A stretch of 64,000 nt of DNA from Candidatus Electrothrix aarhusensis (GCA_004028505.1 MTKO01000041.1:20379-84378); one strand, 5' to 3'. Shown: positions 7,998 to 19,446, counted from the first letter of the stretch. Numbers and translations are program-made. The notes: generated from the sequence alone by a model not told the origin.

Positions 7998-10900
7998 TCA
8001 CTGCAAAATTTTATATTTCTCATATTCATCTCTCACAGTGGTAGTAAGTGGATTTTCAACGGATTCCATAACCTCTATATATTTCCGGTTCTCTTCCTTT
8101 TTATATGCACGATACTTTTCATGTCCCTTTCTAGCCCAATATAATGTATCTTTATCTGGTGTGCCGCCGTTAATCTTTTTTTTGTACCAATATATTATTT
8201 CATTCATCTCCTCCTCTTTTTTACCCATTCGCGCATAATACATTCCCATAGCAAAGTAATTTACGTTACTTCGTTTTGATCTCCTCCCGTCAATGCATAC
8301 ATAGGTATCTGGAACCTGAACTTCTAATACGAGAGGCACCCAACCAAAATAATAGGGATTATAAAATGGTGTATCAAAAGTAAGTTGATCATAGACATCT
8401 TGAGTCATTGCTATGGGATTATATACATCCTCAACTTTATCTATAGGAGTTATTGTTGTATCATCGTATGATTGCAGGTTGTCATATACAGCTCGTTGTA
8501 GTTCTTCAAATTGTTCAGAATCAATTTGTTGATCATCTTCAAATATCATATATCCTGTGTTTCCATCATCATAACATTCTGCATATGTTGTTTTACCTGG
8601 AACACACCGTATTGGAAACCCCGGAGGATTTTTGAAACCATACCAATCCCACAACGTAACCGGATTATTGGTCACATACCCATACCGATGCAAACTCCCC
8701 GGCTCGCTCAACCGTCCCCGATAAACATCCTGATTAACCCAAACCCCACTCTCAGGCTCATAAAACCGAGCCCCAAACCAAACTAAACCAGTATTCTCAT
8801 CAAACTCCTTACCGGTCAACGTATAGTGATTATGCGGATCAGTAAAATTCCCATTTTCAGGTAAAACCGCCCCATAAGGATCATAGCGGTAGTTATGATG
8901 CGAGTTCCCGTTCTGCTTGGTCAGGCCAACCACATCACCCTTATGATTATAGTGGTACCAGTACATCTGCCCTTGAGTTCCACCCTTATAGTGATGCATC
9001 AAAGCTAAATGATTCCCAGCGCCTCGATAGTAGTCCGTCCTCTGCCCGTTCAGGATATCATACTCTGCAACCGGATCAAGCCCGTCAAAGACATACTCAT
9101 CCCGCTTATCAACGCCGACCCCGCCGTTTTTCGGGTCATAATGCTGAACCAACCTTCTCCCGCCGCCATCATATTCATAATGGGTCATTGCCCGTTCAAT
9201 CCGATTCTTGCCGTTCCTGCTGGTTATCTGATAATCCAAAGCTGCAACAAGACGATTCTCTGCATCATAGCTGTAATCCACCCCGTATTGCGGCCCGTTC
9301 TTATCAATCAGCTGTCGGTTTATCCGATTACCATTTTCATCATAGCTGTATTCATAGGCATAATCCTTGGTGCTATTTTTTTCCGTAACATACTCCACAC
9401 CCAACATCTGATTGGCTTCATTGTAGGCATAGCTGCGAGAAAAACCATCACGAGGGGTATTGGTTTGCAGGTTGTCAGTACTCTCCCAGCTCAGACGATT
9501 TCCGACCGGATCGTAGCTGTAGGACGTTGCAATGGCATCGACAGGCCGGTTACCTGTTATGATCTGCATACTGGGTAAAACAACTGTAAACGGGTTGTTT
9601 TTCGCTGTAACAAACTCGGAAAGCCGATGCAGTCCATCATAACCATAGGTTTCAACAACAGTGGACGGCTTTCTCCAACCGTATTCCTTAATCGCCTTGG
9701 TGATGTGCCCGACCTCGTTGTAGGTATATTCGAAGGCGACGACCTGCTGGGTAGGGGCACGGCGCGCCGTGTCCCTACGGAGGGTCCGATACACCTTGTC
9801 ATAGGCAACAGTCGTTCTGGTCTGATTGGGATTGTCAATTTCCGTCAGGTTGCCGACCAGATCACGGGCGTATTCGGTCTGTAGGGGCACGGCGTGCCGT
9901 GCCCTTACCGTCATGTTCTGTAACCAGTTGTTCGGGCTGTACGCATAACCAACCTGGTTTTCATCAGGATAGGTTATACCGACCCTGTTTGAAGCAGCGT
10001 CATATTGATAATGCAGGCTTCGATCAAAAGGATCATCCTGTTGGGTCACCCGATTCAGCGGATCGAAATTCCAGGAGGTATCGCCGAGCGTATCGCTCAT
10101 TGCTGTCCGGTTATTGTTTGCATCATATGCATAGGACACGACGGTCCCGTCAGCATAGGCCATACGCATCAACATATCGTCCGGGTAGAAATCGTACTCG
10201 GTCAGATTGCCCTTGGCATCCTGGCCTGTTATCCGGTTCCGATTGCCGTCATAGGCGTATTCCCAGACCCTTAATAAGGGATCGGTTTCTCGGGTCAATT
10301 TACCAACCCTGTTATACGCAAAAGTAGTTTCTGCTCCATTGGCATTGATAAAGCTGGTCAGGAGTCCTCTGCGGTCATACCCATAGGTGGTCAGTACATT
10401 CACATCATTGCCCGGATCACGATCGGACCGATAATTTTCCTGCACGCGATTGAGACGATACACCCCGTCAAGCTCGTAGAGCGTAACCGTGTTATCCGCT
10501 TCAATACGTTGCGTCCGATTGCCGACTAAATTATAGGTGTAGCGAATAGTTTCCTTTTCAGCATTGGTTACAGCAATAAGATGGTTGAGATCATCAACCG
10601 CATAATCGGTGGAATTCCCCTCCGCATCCGTTACTTTGAGCAGATTATTGACCTTGTCATATGTAAAGGTGGTGCTTCCCTCTTCATAATCAATCAGCTC
10701 CACCTTTCGATGCGCTGCATCATAGCGAAGCTCTTTCCGATGATCTAAGGGATTGGTGACAAAGCGAAGATTACCTGCCAAATCATATGCAAATGCAGTG
10801 GTCACATTGGTTTCATAATCAGCAGGAGCACTGAGGTTGGAATTTCTCACTTGAGCAATTTTGCGATCCAACTCGTCATAAGCGTATTCGCTTACAGTCC

Positions 10901-13876
10901 CCTTGGGATCAGTGGCGGTTATAAGGGAACCGTTGGGATTATAGGTGAAGGATTTGATGTGCTGCTCAGGATTGGTCACAGACTGAAGACGATTGGTGGG
11001 AGTGTAAGCATAGGATGTGGTGAAATGTCTCGGATTCAGTTTTTCCAGGAGATTGCCCATAGGATCATAGGAATACTCCCATGCATAGCCCTCTGCATCC
11101 TGCTTTTTCAGCAAACGACTTTGCAAATCATATTCAGCCGTAGAAATATAACCTTCTGGATCAGTAACCGAGAGACGATCCCCGATAAGGTTGTAAGTAA
11201 AACTGGTCGAAACATTGGTATCCGAATTCTCAACTCCGCCTGCCACATAATTTCGAGTAATAGTCAGCGGACGTTTGAGGGCATCATATTCAATATGCTT
11301 AACCCGTCCTTCAGGATCAGTGGCATCGGTTATCATGCCGAGGGCGTTATAAACAAAATCTTGTTGGTATCCGAGCGGGCCGTTGACATCCGTAACCCGA
11401 AGCATGCTGTTGTAGGCATAGCTCCATACCCGATTTTCAGCGTCGGTCATCCCCGTCCGTTCATTCATCAGACCGTAACTGAACGACGTTTTAAAATTCA
11501 ATTGATTGTAAATTTCCTTGGGACTGTCTGATTCGGTGTAGGTATAGTTAATCGTTCCGCCGTTGGGATCGATCGACTGCATCAGATTGTCATTAGCATC
11601 GTAGCTGTAGCCGAGATGAAAGCCTAACGGGCCATCGACAGATGTAAGGTTTGAATTTTCGTCGTAGGAGTAATTGTAGGAATTGCCCAGGGGTTTGATT
11701 TTTCCGGTGACTCGACCGAGATTATCATGGTCAAAGTCAGTCATAGCTCCTTCTGGATCAAGAACCCTGATCAAGTCGCCTTCGGTATCGTAGGTGTTGA
11801 CTGTGGTATAGCTGTTCAAGTCGGTCATGCGCAGAGGCAGGCCGCGTTCGTCGTAAACAACAAAGCCGCAGGCATTCAGGGCATTACAGAACTTTGTCAG
11901 GTTGCCGTGCTCATCATAAATAAAGGTGCTGGTGCGTTGGGTGCTTGCATCCACTTTTTCCGTCATCCGAGTGACTTGACGGCGTTTGTTATAGGCCCAG
12001 TCTCGATACCAGCCCAAAGGGCCTTCGGCGGTCAGGCGGTTGCCCGTATCGTCGTAGGTCCACTGCCATTGTCCCCCGGCCTGATTCGTGTACCCGGTGC
12101 GGTTTTGATCCTCATCATACTCGTATCGTTCTTCGGTCCCGTCAGGATACTCCATCCTGACCAGACGCAGGTCGTCATCATAATGATGGACATGGGCATT
12201 ACCGTAGGCATCCGTGACCGTGGTCTTGCCCTCCTCATAGCTGAAGCTATATGATTCGCTTTCCTTGACGATCTGTTGCGTGACCCGATATTCATCATCA
12301 TAGATGTTGCGCACCAGAGGATATCCGTTGGCGGAGATAATCTCGGTCATCTGGCCCAGCTCGTCATAGCGGTACTCGGTACGGTTGCCCCGACCGTCGA
12401 TAAAAGCGGAGAGCAGGTCATCCTGATACTCGTATTGCAGGGAGATGTTTTCAGGCAGCTGGGCTTCAATGATCTGTCCATCATTGTTCAGAGTAAACTC
12501 AACCCGTCGTCCAGCGGCGTTTTCCAGGGCGGACAGCTTATCGCCGTCATAGAAGAGGCGGATGGCATTGCCGTTGCGATCGACTAGGGCAGTCAGGTGA
12601 CCGTCGCTGTTAAAGCGTTTTTCTTCTGAGGCACAGCCACAGTCTGCGTCCCGCAGTATGTATTCATCCCCTTCCTTGGTGACCACGTCATGGGTGCCGG
12701 GTGAGGCGGAGACGTACTGAGAGCCGGATTTCTCGAAATTGGCCGTATGCCCATCCGGGTAGAGGATCTGCACGCCCTCAAAGGTTGGGGCCATGTCGAT
12801 CTCCAGCAGGTACTGACCCAGTTCGGAAGTCCAGCCCTTGCCAAAGTACTGGGGCGGCTCAGCCACAACCTCATAAGACCCGTCAGGAAAATAGCGGCGT
12901 TGAGAGGCGGGTGTCCAAAGCACGGCCTGGGAGTTGTAGGTTCGATCCAGCTTGATGGTGCTGTCGCCGGGACCGACTACTGTGCGTCGGTTTCTTCATA
13001 AACAAAATTACCGATAGCCGTGTTGACAGGATCGGCAGTGCAGCTCTGATAACCTTTGTTGCAATCTGTAGCACATGCTTTTTTGCCGAAATAACGTGAA
13101 AGAAAGGAGGGAAAATTATAGCCAAAGGTTGCCGTCATGTTGCACATTCCAAAGGCAGTGATAGCAGCACTGTTCTTACCTTGGTCGGTACTGTCGCCTC
13201 CGTTGTACTGGCCAACCGAGCTTTCATCCATGTCGCTTGAGCTGTTATCGACCTCCAAGACCGGGGCTCCAGTGGTATTTTCCACTTCAGTGCTGACCGC
13301 CACCTCACCGTTGCCCAGATCAACATGATCAGCCGAGGTAATGGCAGGCATGGGGGCTACGCAAAGGCCAGGCCCCGGTCCCGTCATAGTTCCGAAAGTC
13401 GCATACATCCTGCCGCCGGGTAAAAGCGGGAGAGGGGAACCTGAAGCATCAAGAATATCAAAGTAGACGAGACAGCCTGCTGTTTCAGGCGGTACCGCTG
13501 GGATATTGGCCGTCACCTGACCGGTTGCACCGGCAGCAAGGGAAAAAGAAGGATTGCTGCCGCTGTAACTCCCTGACAGACATTCCGGGGTAGCAGGAAG
13601 TACCGAGTGAAAAGCCAGCTTGTAACCCGACGCATCGCAGGATGAATCGTTAAAAACTGTGTAGGTCACTGTGGCAGAGCTTCCTGCAGCCGGAGTGGGC
13701 GGGGACATGCTGTCTGTTACATGCTTGATGGTCGGCATACAAGCTACAGCCGAACTTACGAATATGAGAAAAAATAGAGCCAGCAGAATGGCAAAAGAAC
13801 TGAAGAGCTGAGAAAATATGAGATTGCGGGAGCAACTGGAAACAGTCCCTTGACGGAATACACTTCCTGCGGACAT
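7998..13876 (-). CDS. Secreted RHS/YD-repeat giant protein (one frameshift)
   Basis: About 1,960 residues. The start at 13876 has AGGAGA six bases upstream and begins a signal peptide (hydrophobic ILLALFFLIFVSSAVA). Next come a Cys-rich beta domain of about 200 residues and the RHS entry motif PVNTAIGNFVYEETD. A one-base break near 12980 separates this from VVGPGDSTIKLDRTYNSQ and a long series of YD repeats (YDELGQ, YDENGN, YDAENRL type), closing with the RHS core end TGLVWFGARFYEPESG and RYGYVTNNPV. The 220-residue C-terminus after DWYGFKNPPG matches nothing I recognise. Two REP palindromes are inserted in frame (9751-9778, 9881-9908). RHS shells wrap a C-terminal cargo, often a toxin, but no immunity gene follows. 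Confidence 0.9.
9751..9778. repeat. REP palindrome inside the RHS gene, copy A
   Basis: GTAGGGGCACGGCG followed by CGCCGTGTCCCTAC, the same element as in the RAYT gene with one change. It encodes RDTARRAPT inside the YD-repeat region without breaking the frame. Confidence 0.88.
9881..9908. repeat. REP palindrome inside the RHS gene, copy B
   Basis: GTAGGGGCACGGCG followed by TGCCGTGCCCTTAC. It encodes VRARHAVPLQ between NNWLQNMT and TEYARDLVGN, which otherwise read as one YD repeat. Frame preserved. Confidence 0.88.
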
Positions 13877-14211
13877 AACATTTCTCCTGGTGTTGAGAGA
13901 TAAAAAAGTAGGTAACCCGGCTATCTCTCGAAGGAGACCCTTGGCTTTCCGACACCGCCTCACAGCGATTGTGGCTTTATTCAACTTTCCGGTTCCTCCA
14001 ACCAGAAAGAAAAGTACTCATAGTACAATTATTTATTGGATGCAGCTTAAAATAACGACGACGAATTATGTTTGTCAAGGACTTTTTGGATATTTTTCAC
14101 AGTCCGGTAGTCCGGTAGGGTGGGCAATATTTCGTTTATCCAAACCTGTTCTAATAAAAAAGCTGCCGTGTTACCGACATTGTTCACGTTATTGATCGTT
14201 GTCTACCCGAC
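13877..14211. other. Intergenic region upstream of the RHS gene
   Basis: 335 bases without a gene. It holds the RHS ribosome site next to 13877 and a short direct repeat GTCCGGTA-GTCCGGTA near 14101-14116. I see no convincing promoter or terminator. Confidence 0.5.
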
Positions 14212-14849
14212 CTACCCAACCACAGAAGCAACCTTACAAACATCCCCAAAAGGCACCACCCCTACCCGCAAACAGCAAAGCCGTTGCCCCTGATTGCACC
14301 CCTGATCGCAACCAACCAAAGTCGAACCAGCACCACCAGGAGTAGTACCACCGTCCAAAATCAAATCAATTTCAGAGCCAAGCTTTCTTGGATCTCAGCA
14401 GCAGTTGTTGCAGGGGGAGCACCGGAGCGATTAGCACTGGTCGCGGTAATCGGACCACCAAAGGAATGAAGGAGTTGGGAAGCAAGGGGGTGGGGAGATT
14501 GACGAATACCGATATTGCCGGTACCGCCGGTGAGGAGGGGTGGTAGGGTTGGTCGTCCCGGAAAAACCAAGGTCAGCGGACCGGGCCAGAAGGATGTCAT
14601 GAGTCTAGAAAAAACCGCAGGAACTTCTGCGGCCAGCTGAACGACCTGGCCCTGTTCAGCAACCAAAACCAGAACAGGCTTGTCCGGCTGACGCTGTTTT
14701 ACCGAAAATAAACGCTGAAGAGCCTCGGCATTGAAGGGATCAACGCCGAGGCCGTAATAGGTCTCTGTGGGGAAGGCGACCAGACCACCCTTACGAAGCA
14801 GCTGCGCCGCCTCGCTCAGTGCAGCCGGATCTGAAGCAGAACAGAGCAC
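14212..14849 (-). CDS. tsaC: L-threonylcarbamoyladenylate synthase TsaC/YrdC (one frameshift)
   Basis: Makes threonylcarbamoyl-AMP from Thr, bicarbonate and ATP for the t6A37 modification of tRNAs reading ANN codons. The Sua5/YciO/YrdC core is clear: GGLVAFPTETYYGLG near residue 21, KQRQPDKPV (the KxR...K substrate site), FWPGPLTLVF, and TATSANRSG near residue 138. The frame stops early after about 162 residues; inserting one G near 14380 restores LGSEIDLILDGG and GGAGSTLV, the normal end of the family, and runs to a stop at 14212. It starts 12 bases after the purD-purE stop, in the same operon. The gene is normally essential, so the break is probably an assembly error. Confidence 0.88.
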
Positions 14850-14860
14850 CGAAGAGCGTA

Positions 14861-16638
14861 CTATAACCCCTCGGCAAGGGCTTTATTTTTCGCCTCTACC
14901 TGGGCCGCCATATCCCGACTGTGCTGCTCAAGGGCCGCAGTCAGGTCCGGGTTACCGGTGGCAAGGATGCGAGCTGCAAAAACCGCCGCATTCTTAGCAC
15001 CTGCCTTGCCGATACCCATAGTTCCCACAGGGATGCCCGGCGGCATTTGCACAGTGGACAGCAAGGCATCCAGCCCGTTCAGGGAGGAGGCATCAATAGG
15101 AACCCCGATCACCGGCAGAGTGGTATGAGCAGCCAACACGCCTGCCAAATGAGCAGCCATTCCGGCTCCAGCAATGATAATCTTCAAGCCGCGCTGGGCC
15201 GCAGTTCGGGCATATTTCGCTGCTTGCTCCGGCGTACGATGGGCCGAAGAAATCCTGATTTCATTCTTGATGCCCAAGGAGTCGAGAAAATCCGTGGCCG
15301 CCCGCATAACAGGAAGATCAGAATCCGATCCCATGATCACGCCCACCAAGGGCCCGGTATTTTTTTTCAGATGGGAGACAGCCCGATGACCGATATCCCG
15401 CCGATAATAACAGCCCTTCCATCGAATTTTATCCACCGCCTTATAGGCCCGCTCAATGGCCTTGTTGACGGAAGCATCCATTGCAGTGACGCCGAACACC
15501 CTACCACCAGAGGTCACGGTTCTGCGGTTTTCAATGGCTGTACCTGCATGAAAAATCATGACATCTCTCAGCTTTGCAGCGTTGACAAGACCGGTGATGG
15601 GTTTGCCAGTGATGTAATTGCCCGGATATCCTTCCGAGGCCATGACAACGCAGACAGCAGGTCGGGAATCAATCTCCAGCTCAACCTCATTGAGTTTGCC
15701 GTCAATGGCCTTGTCCAAAATCTCCACCAGATCGGTTTGCAGACGCATGAGCAGAGGCTGGCATTCCGGATCCCCAAAACGACAGTTGAACTCCAGTACA
15801 TTGATCCGATCGCCGTCAATCATCATGCCAGCGTACAGCATTCCCTTAAAAGGACGGCCCTCTTCTGCCATTCCGCGCACGGTGGGCAGCATGACCTCGT
15901 TCATCACCCGCATGCTCATACCTTCATCCAGGATCGGGGCAGGTGAATAGCTCCCATTCCGCCGGTGTTAGGGCCGCGATCACCTTCAAAAACAGCTTTA
16001 TGATCCTGGGACGAAGGCAAGGGTAAAACAGTCTCGCCATCAACAAAAGCGATAAAGGAGGCTTCCTCACCGGTAAGGAACTTTTCAACGACCACAGTGC
16101 TGCCTGCATCGCCAAAGGCATTTTCCTTCATCATCTGATCAACCGTTTCTTTGGCCTCATCTTCGGTCTGGCAGATAATAACCCCTTTACCAGCAGCCAG
16201 CCCGTCGGCTTTGACCACACAGGGAGCACCTATTTTTTCAATGTATTTCTTTGCTGCACCAGGCTTATCAAAGGCCTGATATGCTGCGGTAGGAATATTA
16301 TATTTTTCGAGAAAATCCTTGCAGAAGACCTTACTGCTTTCCAATTCAGCAGCAACCTTGCTCGGCCCAAAAATACGCAGGCCTTCTTCTTCAAAGCGAT
16401 CAACAATACCGGCGGCCAAGGCATCTTCCGGCCCCACTATGGTCAGATCAACATTTTCTTTTTTGGCAAACCCGACCAACCCTTCAATATCGTCAGAGCT
16501 GATCTTGACACAGGATGCCATCTTTTTTATTCCGGCATTTCCGGGTGCACAGCAGATGGACTTTACCTTTTCCGACTGGCTCAATTTCCAAACCAAGGCA
16601 TGCTCCCTGCCACCGGAACCAATGACCAGAACCTTCAT
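14861..16638 (-). CDS. purD: PurD-PurE fusion: GAR synthetase / N5-CAIR mutase (one frameshift)
   Basis: Two purine enzymes in one reading frame. The N-terminal PurD (phosphoribosylamine-glycine ligase, ATP-grasp) begins MKVLVIGSGGREHALVWKL and contains VVKADGLAAGKGVIICQ and GDRGPNTGGMGA. A one-base break near 15951 interrupts it and the frame resumes as YSPAPILDEGMSMRV, ending RRDIGHRAVSHL. After a linker of about six residues (KKNTGP) PurE follows: GVIMGSDSDLPVM, SSAHRTPEQ (active His) and AGMAAHLAGV. PurE has no internal ATG at its expected start, so a read-through fusion is what the sequence shows. A lost stop caused by another indel cannot be excluded. The start at 16638 follows GGAGG. 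Confidence 0.88.
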
Positions 16639-16859
16639 ACATCCTCCTTACGGATCTCTTTGAAAAAATTGTCCGCCGAAGTACAGCAGGCGAACAACAA
16701 CTACAAGGCATTACTACATCGTTACCCTAACAAAAAGCGCCATCTTCCTCAACTATGGAACATCTTTTCAAGGAAAGAATCGTTCTTTTTTCGCTCAAAA
16801 TCAACAAAAAAAACGAAACAGGGCAAGTGAACCCATAGAAATCAGCGGATTCTTCCCGC

Positions 16860-17312
16860 TCATTTTTTCTTCCCTGCCGCTCTTTCGGCCTTTTCGGCTT
16901 TTTCCTCCTCCTTGATTCGCTCCCACTGCTCCCGAAGCTGTTCTTTGGATAAAGATCGCCCTGATTGTCCTTCTTTGCGGGCAAAAACATGGGGATGACG
17001 ACGCACCATCTTGTCACAAATCTTCTGAACAGGATCTGTGGTCGGAATGCCGTCCTTTTCCTCGTAAATAAGAGCAAGTAGAGCTAGGATAAAATACATA
17101 TCGCCTATCTCTTCCCGAATATGCTCTCGATCACTGTTATCAATGGCTTCGGCTAATTCGCCCGCCTCTTCCAGCAGATATTTTTTTAAACTCGGCCCGG
17201 TCTGCTTTTGATCCCAAGGGCAGCCGTCCGGCGAACGCAGTTTCCTAACAATCTGATCAAGTTGCTGAAACGGGTTGACATCTCCTCCCTGTTCCGGTTT
17301 ACTGTTCCGCAT
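16860..17312 (-). CDS. mazG: MazG-like nucleoside triphosphate pyrophosphohydrolase
   Basis: All-alpha NTP pyrophosphatase that removes NTPs or damaged nucleotides. About 150 residues, a single MazG domain: LRSPDGCPWDQKQT, LLEEAGELAEAI (ExxE metal motif), EEIGDMYFILALL (ExxD metal motif) and KMVRRHPHVF. A Lys/Glu-rich tail ends in GKKK. The start chosen at 17312 (MRNSKPEQGG) has GCAGGAAAAG upstream; a longer frame to 17363 has no support. Length fits the short MazG class rather than the two-domain E. coli form. Confidence 0.9.
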   Translation of the reverse strand: MRNSKPEQGGDVNPFQQLDQIVRKLRSPDGCPWDQKQTGPSLKKYLLEEAGELAEAIDNSDREHIREEIGDMYFILALLALIYEEKDGIPTTDPVQKICDKMVRRHPHVFARKEGQSGRSLSKEQLREQWERIKEEEKAEKAERAAGKKK

Positions 17313-17410
17313 AATCTTTTCCTGCTCTGCTGTGAATTTACCGTGAACCGTCCTGCGGGGCACCCAATTTTCTCAGCGGCAACTCGATCAAGGCGATCAA
17401 GGAGAATACA

Positions 17411-17629
17411 ATGTCCGAAACAGTCCTTTTCTTCAAAAGATACCCTCTGACTCCCGGCCAAAAAATACATATCGAAGACGGCCCACGCAAAGGCGACTGG
17501 CTGGTCATAGGAGTTGATGAAAAAAAGGTCGCTCTCCGTTGCCCAGTTTCCGGCACCGAGGTTTCCTGGGACCGCTTCTGTTATTTCACCGAAGAGCGAG
17601 AAGCCGAATTCCCGGCCCAAAATAAATAA
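17411..17629 (+). CDS. Small conserved hypothetical protein (72 aa)
   Basis: A strong ribosome site (AAGGAGAATACA) precedes the ATG. The sequence MSETVLFFKRYPLTPGQK, IHIEDGPRKGDWLVIGVDE and VALRCPVSGTEVSWDRFCYF looks like a compact beta-rich single domain with two cysteines. No family recognised. It is transcribed convergently to the SlyD-type gene and diverges from mazG. Confidence 0.75.
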   Translation: MSETVLFFKRYPLTPGQKIHIEDGPRKGDWLVIGVDEKKVALRCPVSGTEVSWDRFCYFTEEREAEFPAQNK

Positions 17630-17655
17630 ACACCGGAAGCTCTATGTCCGCAGGC

Positions 17656-18096
17656 TCAGGAATTGATCGTGATCAGCGTGACCTGATAGACAATGGGCAG
17701 CCCGGCCAGCGGATGATTATAATCCACCGTTATGTTGTCCTCATGCACCTCGGTGATTGTAGCTGGCACCTGATGCTGCTCTCCGTCTTTGTCTACAGCC
17801 AGGGAAAGAATCATTCCCGGTTTCGGATCAAGCTTCCCTTGAAAATGCGCCAAGGGAATCTGCTGGACCAACTCCTTCTGATGCAGGCCGTAAGCATCCT
17901 CGGGGTCCACTCTGATCACCCTTTTTTGCCCTGGCTCCATACCGAACAAACAGGCCTCAACAGCCCGGCACACAACTCCGCTGCCAATGGATACGGTAGC
18001 CGGATTCGTTTCATCTCTTTTGTCAATCAATTCTCCGGTTTCCAGAGAAGCCGTATAGGTAACGGTAACGGTGTCGGTTAAGGCGACAGGGCACAT
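17656..18096 (-). CDS. slyD: SlyD-type FKBP peptidyl-prolyl isomerase
   Basis: Prolyl isomerase/chaperone of 146 residues. The FKBP half shows VTVTYTASLETGELIDK, IGSGVVCRAVEACLFGMEPGQK and the catalytic Asp/Tyr region RVDPEDAYG. An insert-in-flap domain carries LVQQIPLAHF and PGMILSLAVDKDG, and VDYNHPLAG returns to the FKBP core, a signature of SlyD-like proteins. The usual His/Cys-rich metal-binding tail of E. coli SlyD is absent, so a role in nickel handling is not supported. Confidence 0.9.
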   Translation of the reverse strand: MCPVALTDTVTVTYTASLETGELIDKRDETNPATVSIGSGVVCRAVEACLFGMEPGQKRVIRVDPEDAYGLHQKELVQQIPLAHFQGKLDPKPGMILSLAVDKDGEQHQVPATITEVHEDNITVDYNHPLAGLPIVYQVTLITINS

Positions 18097-18331
18097 ATTT
18101 TTTCCTCAAATGAGCACCCGCTCAAACGCGGGAAACAAAGTTAACGTAATTTTGACTTTACTGCCCCCCTATATAATAAATTATACTGATTTGACAAGTC
18201 CGCTGAACAGGTCCGGTCACAGCACGCAAACGAAAGAACCTTGACAAAGGCGGCTCAGCGGCATAAATGTACTGTTTTTCGCGCTGAGTTTTTTTGAAAA
18301 TATCAGAAAAATCCAGTTATGGAGCAACACA

Positions 18332-18502
18332 ATGGAACTTGAATGTGCAAAATACGGAGAAAAAATGCATGCAGAGCAAGCAACCTGTCGTCATCCGGGA
18401 GATTACTGCCAACACAGAACGTCCTGCATGATTCAATTCATTGAGCGGGAAAATAGAGGTAAAAAAACAAAAGCTGAAACAGAAAATGAAAAAAAAGATT
18501 GA
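18332..18502 (+). CDS. Small Cys-containing hypothetical protein (56 aa)
   Basis: Open frame of 57 codons with GGAG eight bases before the ATG. It starts MELECAKYGEKMHAEQ and has four further Cys/His positions in ATCRHPGDYCQHRTSCM, then a charged Lys/Glu tail. The CxxxxxxC and His spacing could hold a metal. The stop lies about 140 bases before the next gene start. Function unknown. Confidence 0.55.
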   Translation: MELECAKYGEKMHAEQATCRHPGDYCQHRTSCMIQFIERENRGKKTKAETENEKKD

Positions 18503-18642
18503 TGCGTTCTCAGCTTTTCGACGGACAAAGCAAAAAAAACGATAGGCAGCAGTACGTGATGTGTCCATTATCAGGGCATGATAGGACAAATGAGTCCGTT
18601 ATGACCCGCCAACATATACTTGTCCACGGGAAACGATATATT

Positions 18643-19446
18643 ATGGGTATCCTGATCAAAAAAACTCTGCACCCCCTTGTTCTTTTCTTATTCTGTACAC
18701 TCTGTTTTTCTGCTGCTGAGGGGTTAGCAGCTAACAAGGAACTCCGTATCTCGGATGCAGCCTGTGATATTCAGTACGCAAGCCAGAGAATCGCTAAAAC
18801 ATATTTTTATAAAGAGCTTGATATACGATATGAAATCGCTGTTCAGCAGCTGAAAGAAGGCATTGCAGAGCTTGACAACAACATACCGGTACTGCAACAA
18901 GGTCTCCAGGGCAAGGAACAGGATAATATCATGAAGTTTCTTCTTTCCTCCTATGATAAACTCAAAGCGATTCTGCCTAAACCTTACAGTAACGAAAACG
19001 GTGCAATGGTCATAGATGCCAGTGAATCACTGTTTGAAGCTGCCGAATTCCTTGCCGAAGCACATCTTCCGAAGGACAGAAACACCGTAGAAATCATGCT
19101 GGGTGATATTCAACGCCAGCTGCGCTTATTGGAGAGAATTAACAAATATTATATTGCTCATCACGCTGGCATTGAAAACGAAGATAACTTTATTCAGCTC
19201 AAGCAGTCTGTCTCTGGTTTTGAGGCAGGGATAAGTAAAATCACTGAACAGGAAAACCATCCAGAAGCATTAGACAAGCATGTTAACAGTATCAACAAAC
19301 TCTGGCCGATTGCCAAAGATTTCTATCTAGGCATCCAAAGCCGAGCACAGCCTGTTATTGTTCTGGCAGCCACAGATAAGCTGATTGAAGAGCTAGTTGC
19401 CCTGGAAAAGCACTATAAAAAAGAGGCCTCACTTACTAAGAAGTAA
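18643..19446 (+). CDS. Secreted PilJ/NarX-type sensor-domain protein
   Basis: A signal peptide (ILIKKTLHPLVLFLFCTLCF, cleavage after AEGLAAN) is followed by about 240 residues of helix. ISDAACDIQYASQRIAKTYF resembles the PilJ / NarX-NarQ ligand-sensing four-helix domain (consensus around GRQRMLSQRMAK). There is no transmembrane helix after the domain and no kinase or methyl-accepting domain, so this is a stand-alone periplasmic version. The start at 18643 is chosen for the signal peptide; upstream in-frame ATGs lack a ribosome site. The domain match is a resemblance only. Confidence 0.65.
   Translation: MGILIKKTLHPLVLFLFCTLCFSAAEGLAANKELRISDAACDIQYASQRIAKTYFYKELDIRYEIAVQQLKEGIAELDNNIPVLQQGLQGKEQDNIMKFLLSSYDKLKAILPKPYSNENGAMVIDASESLFEAAEFLAEAHLPKDRNTVEIMLGDIQRQLRLLERINKYYIAHHAGIENEDNFIQLKQSVSGFEAGISKITEQENHPEALDKHVNSINKLWPIAKDFYLGIQSRAQPVIVLAATDKLIEELVALEKHYKKEASLTKK

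Noticed and set aside
10851..11531. 226-codon open frame on the plus strand
   Set aside because: Antisense to the YD repeats of the RHS gene; repetitive low-complexity translation, no ribosome site. A shadow of the repeat pattern.
14921..15946. 341-codon open frame on the plus strand
   Set aside because: Entirely antisense to the well-supported PurD-PurE sequence.
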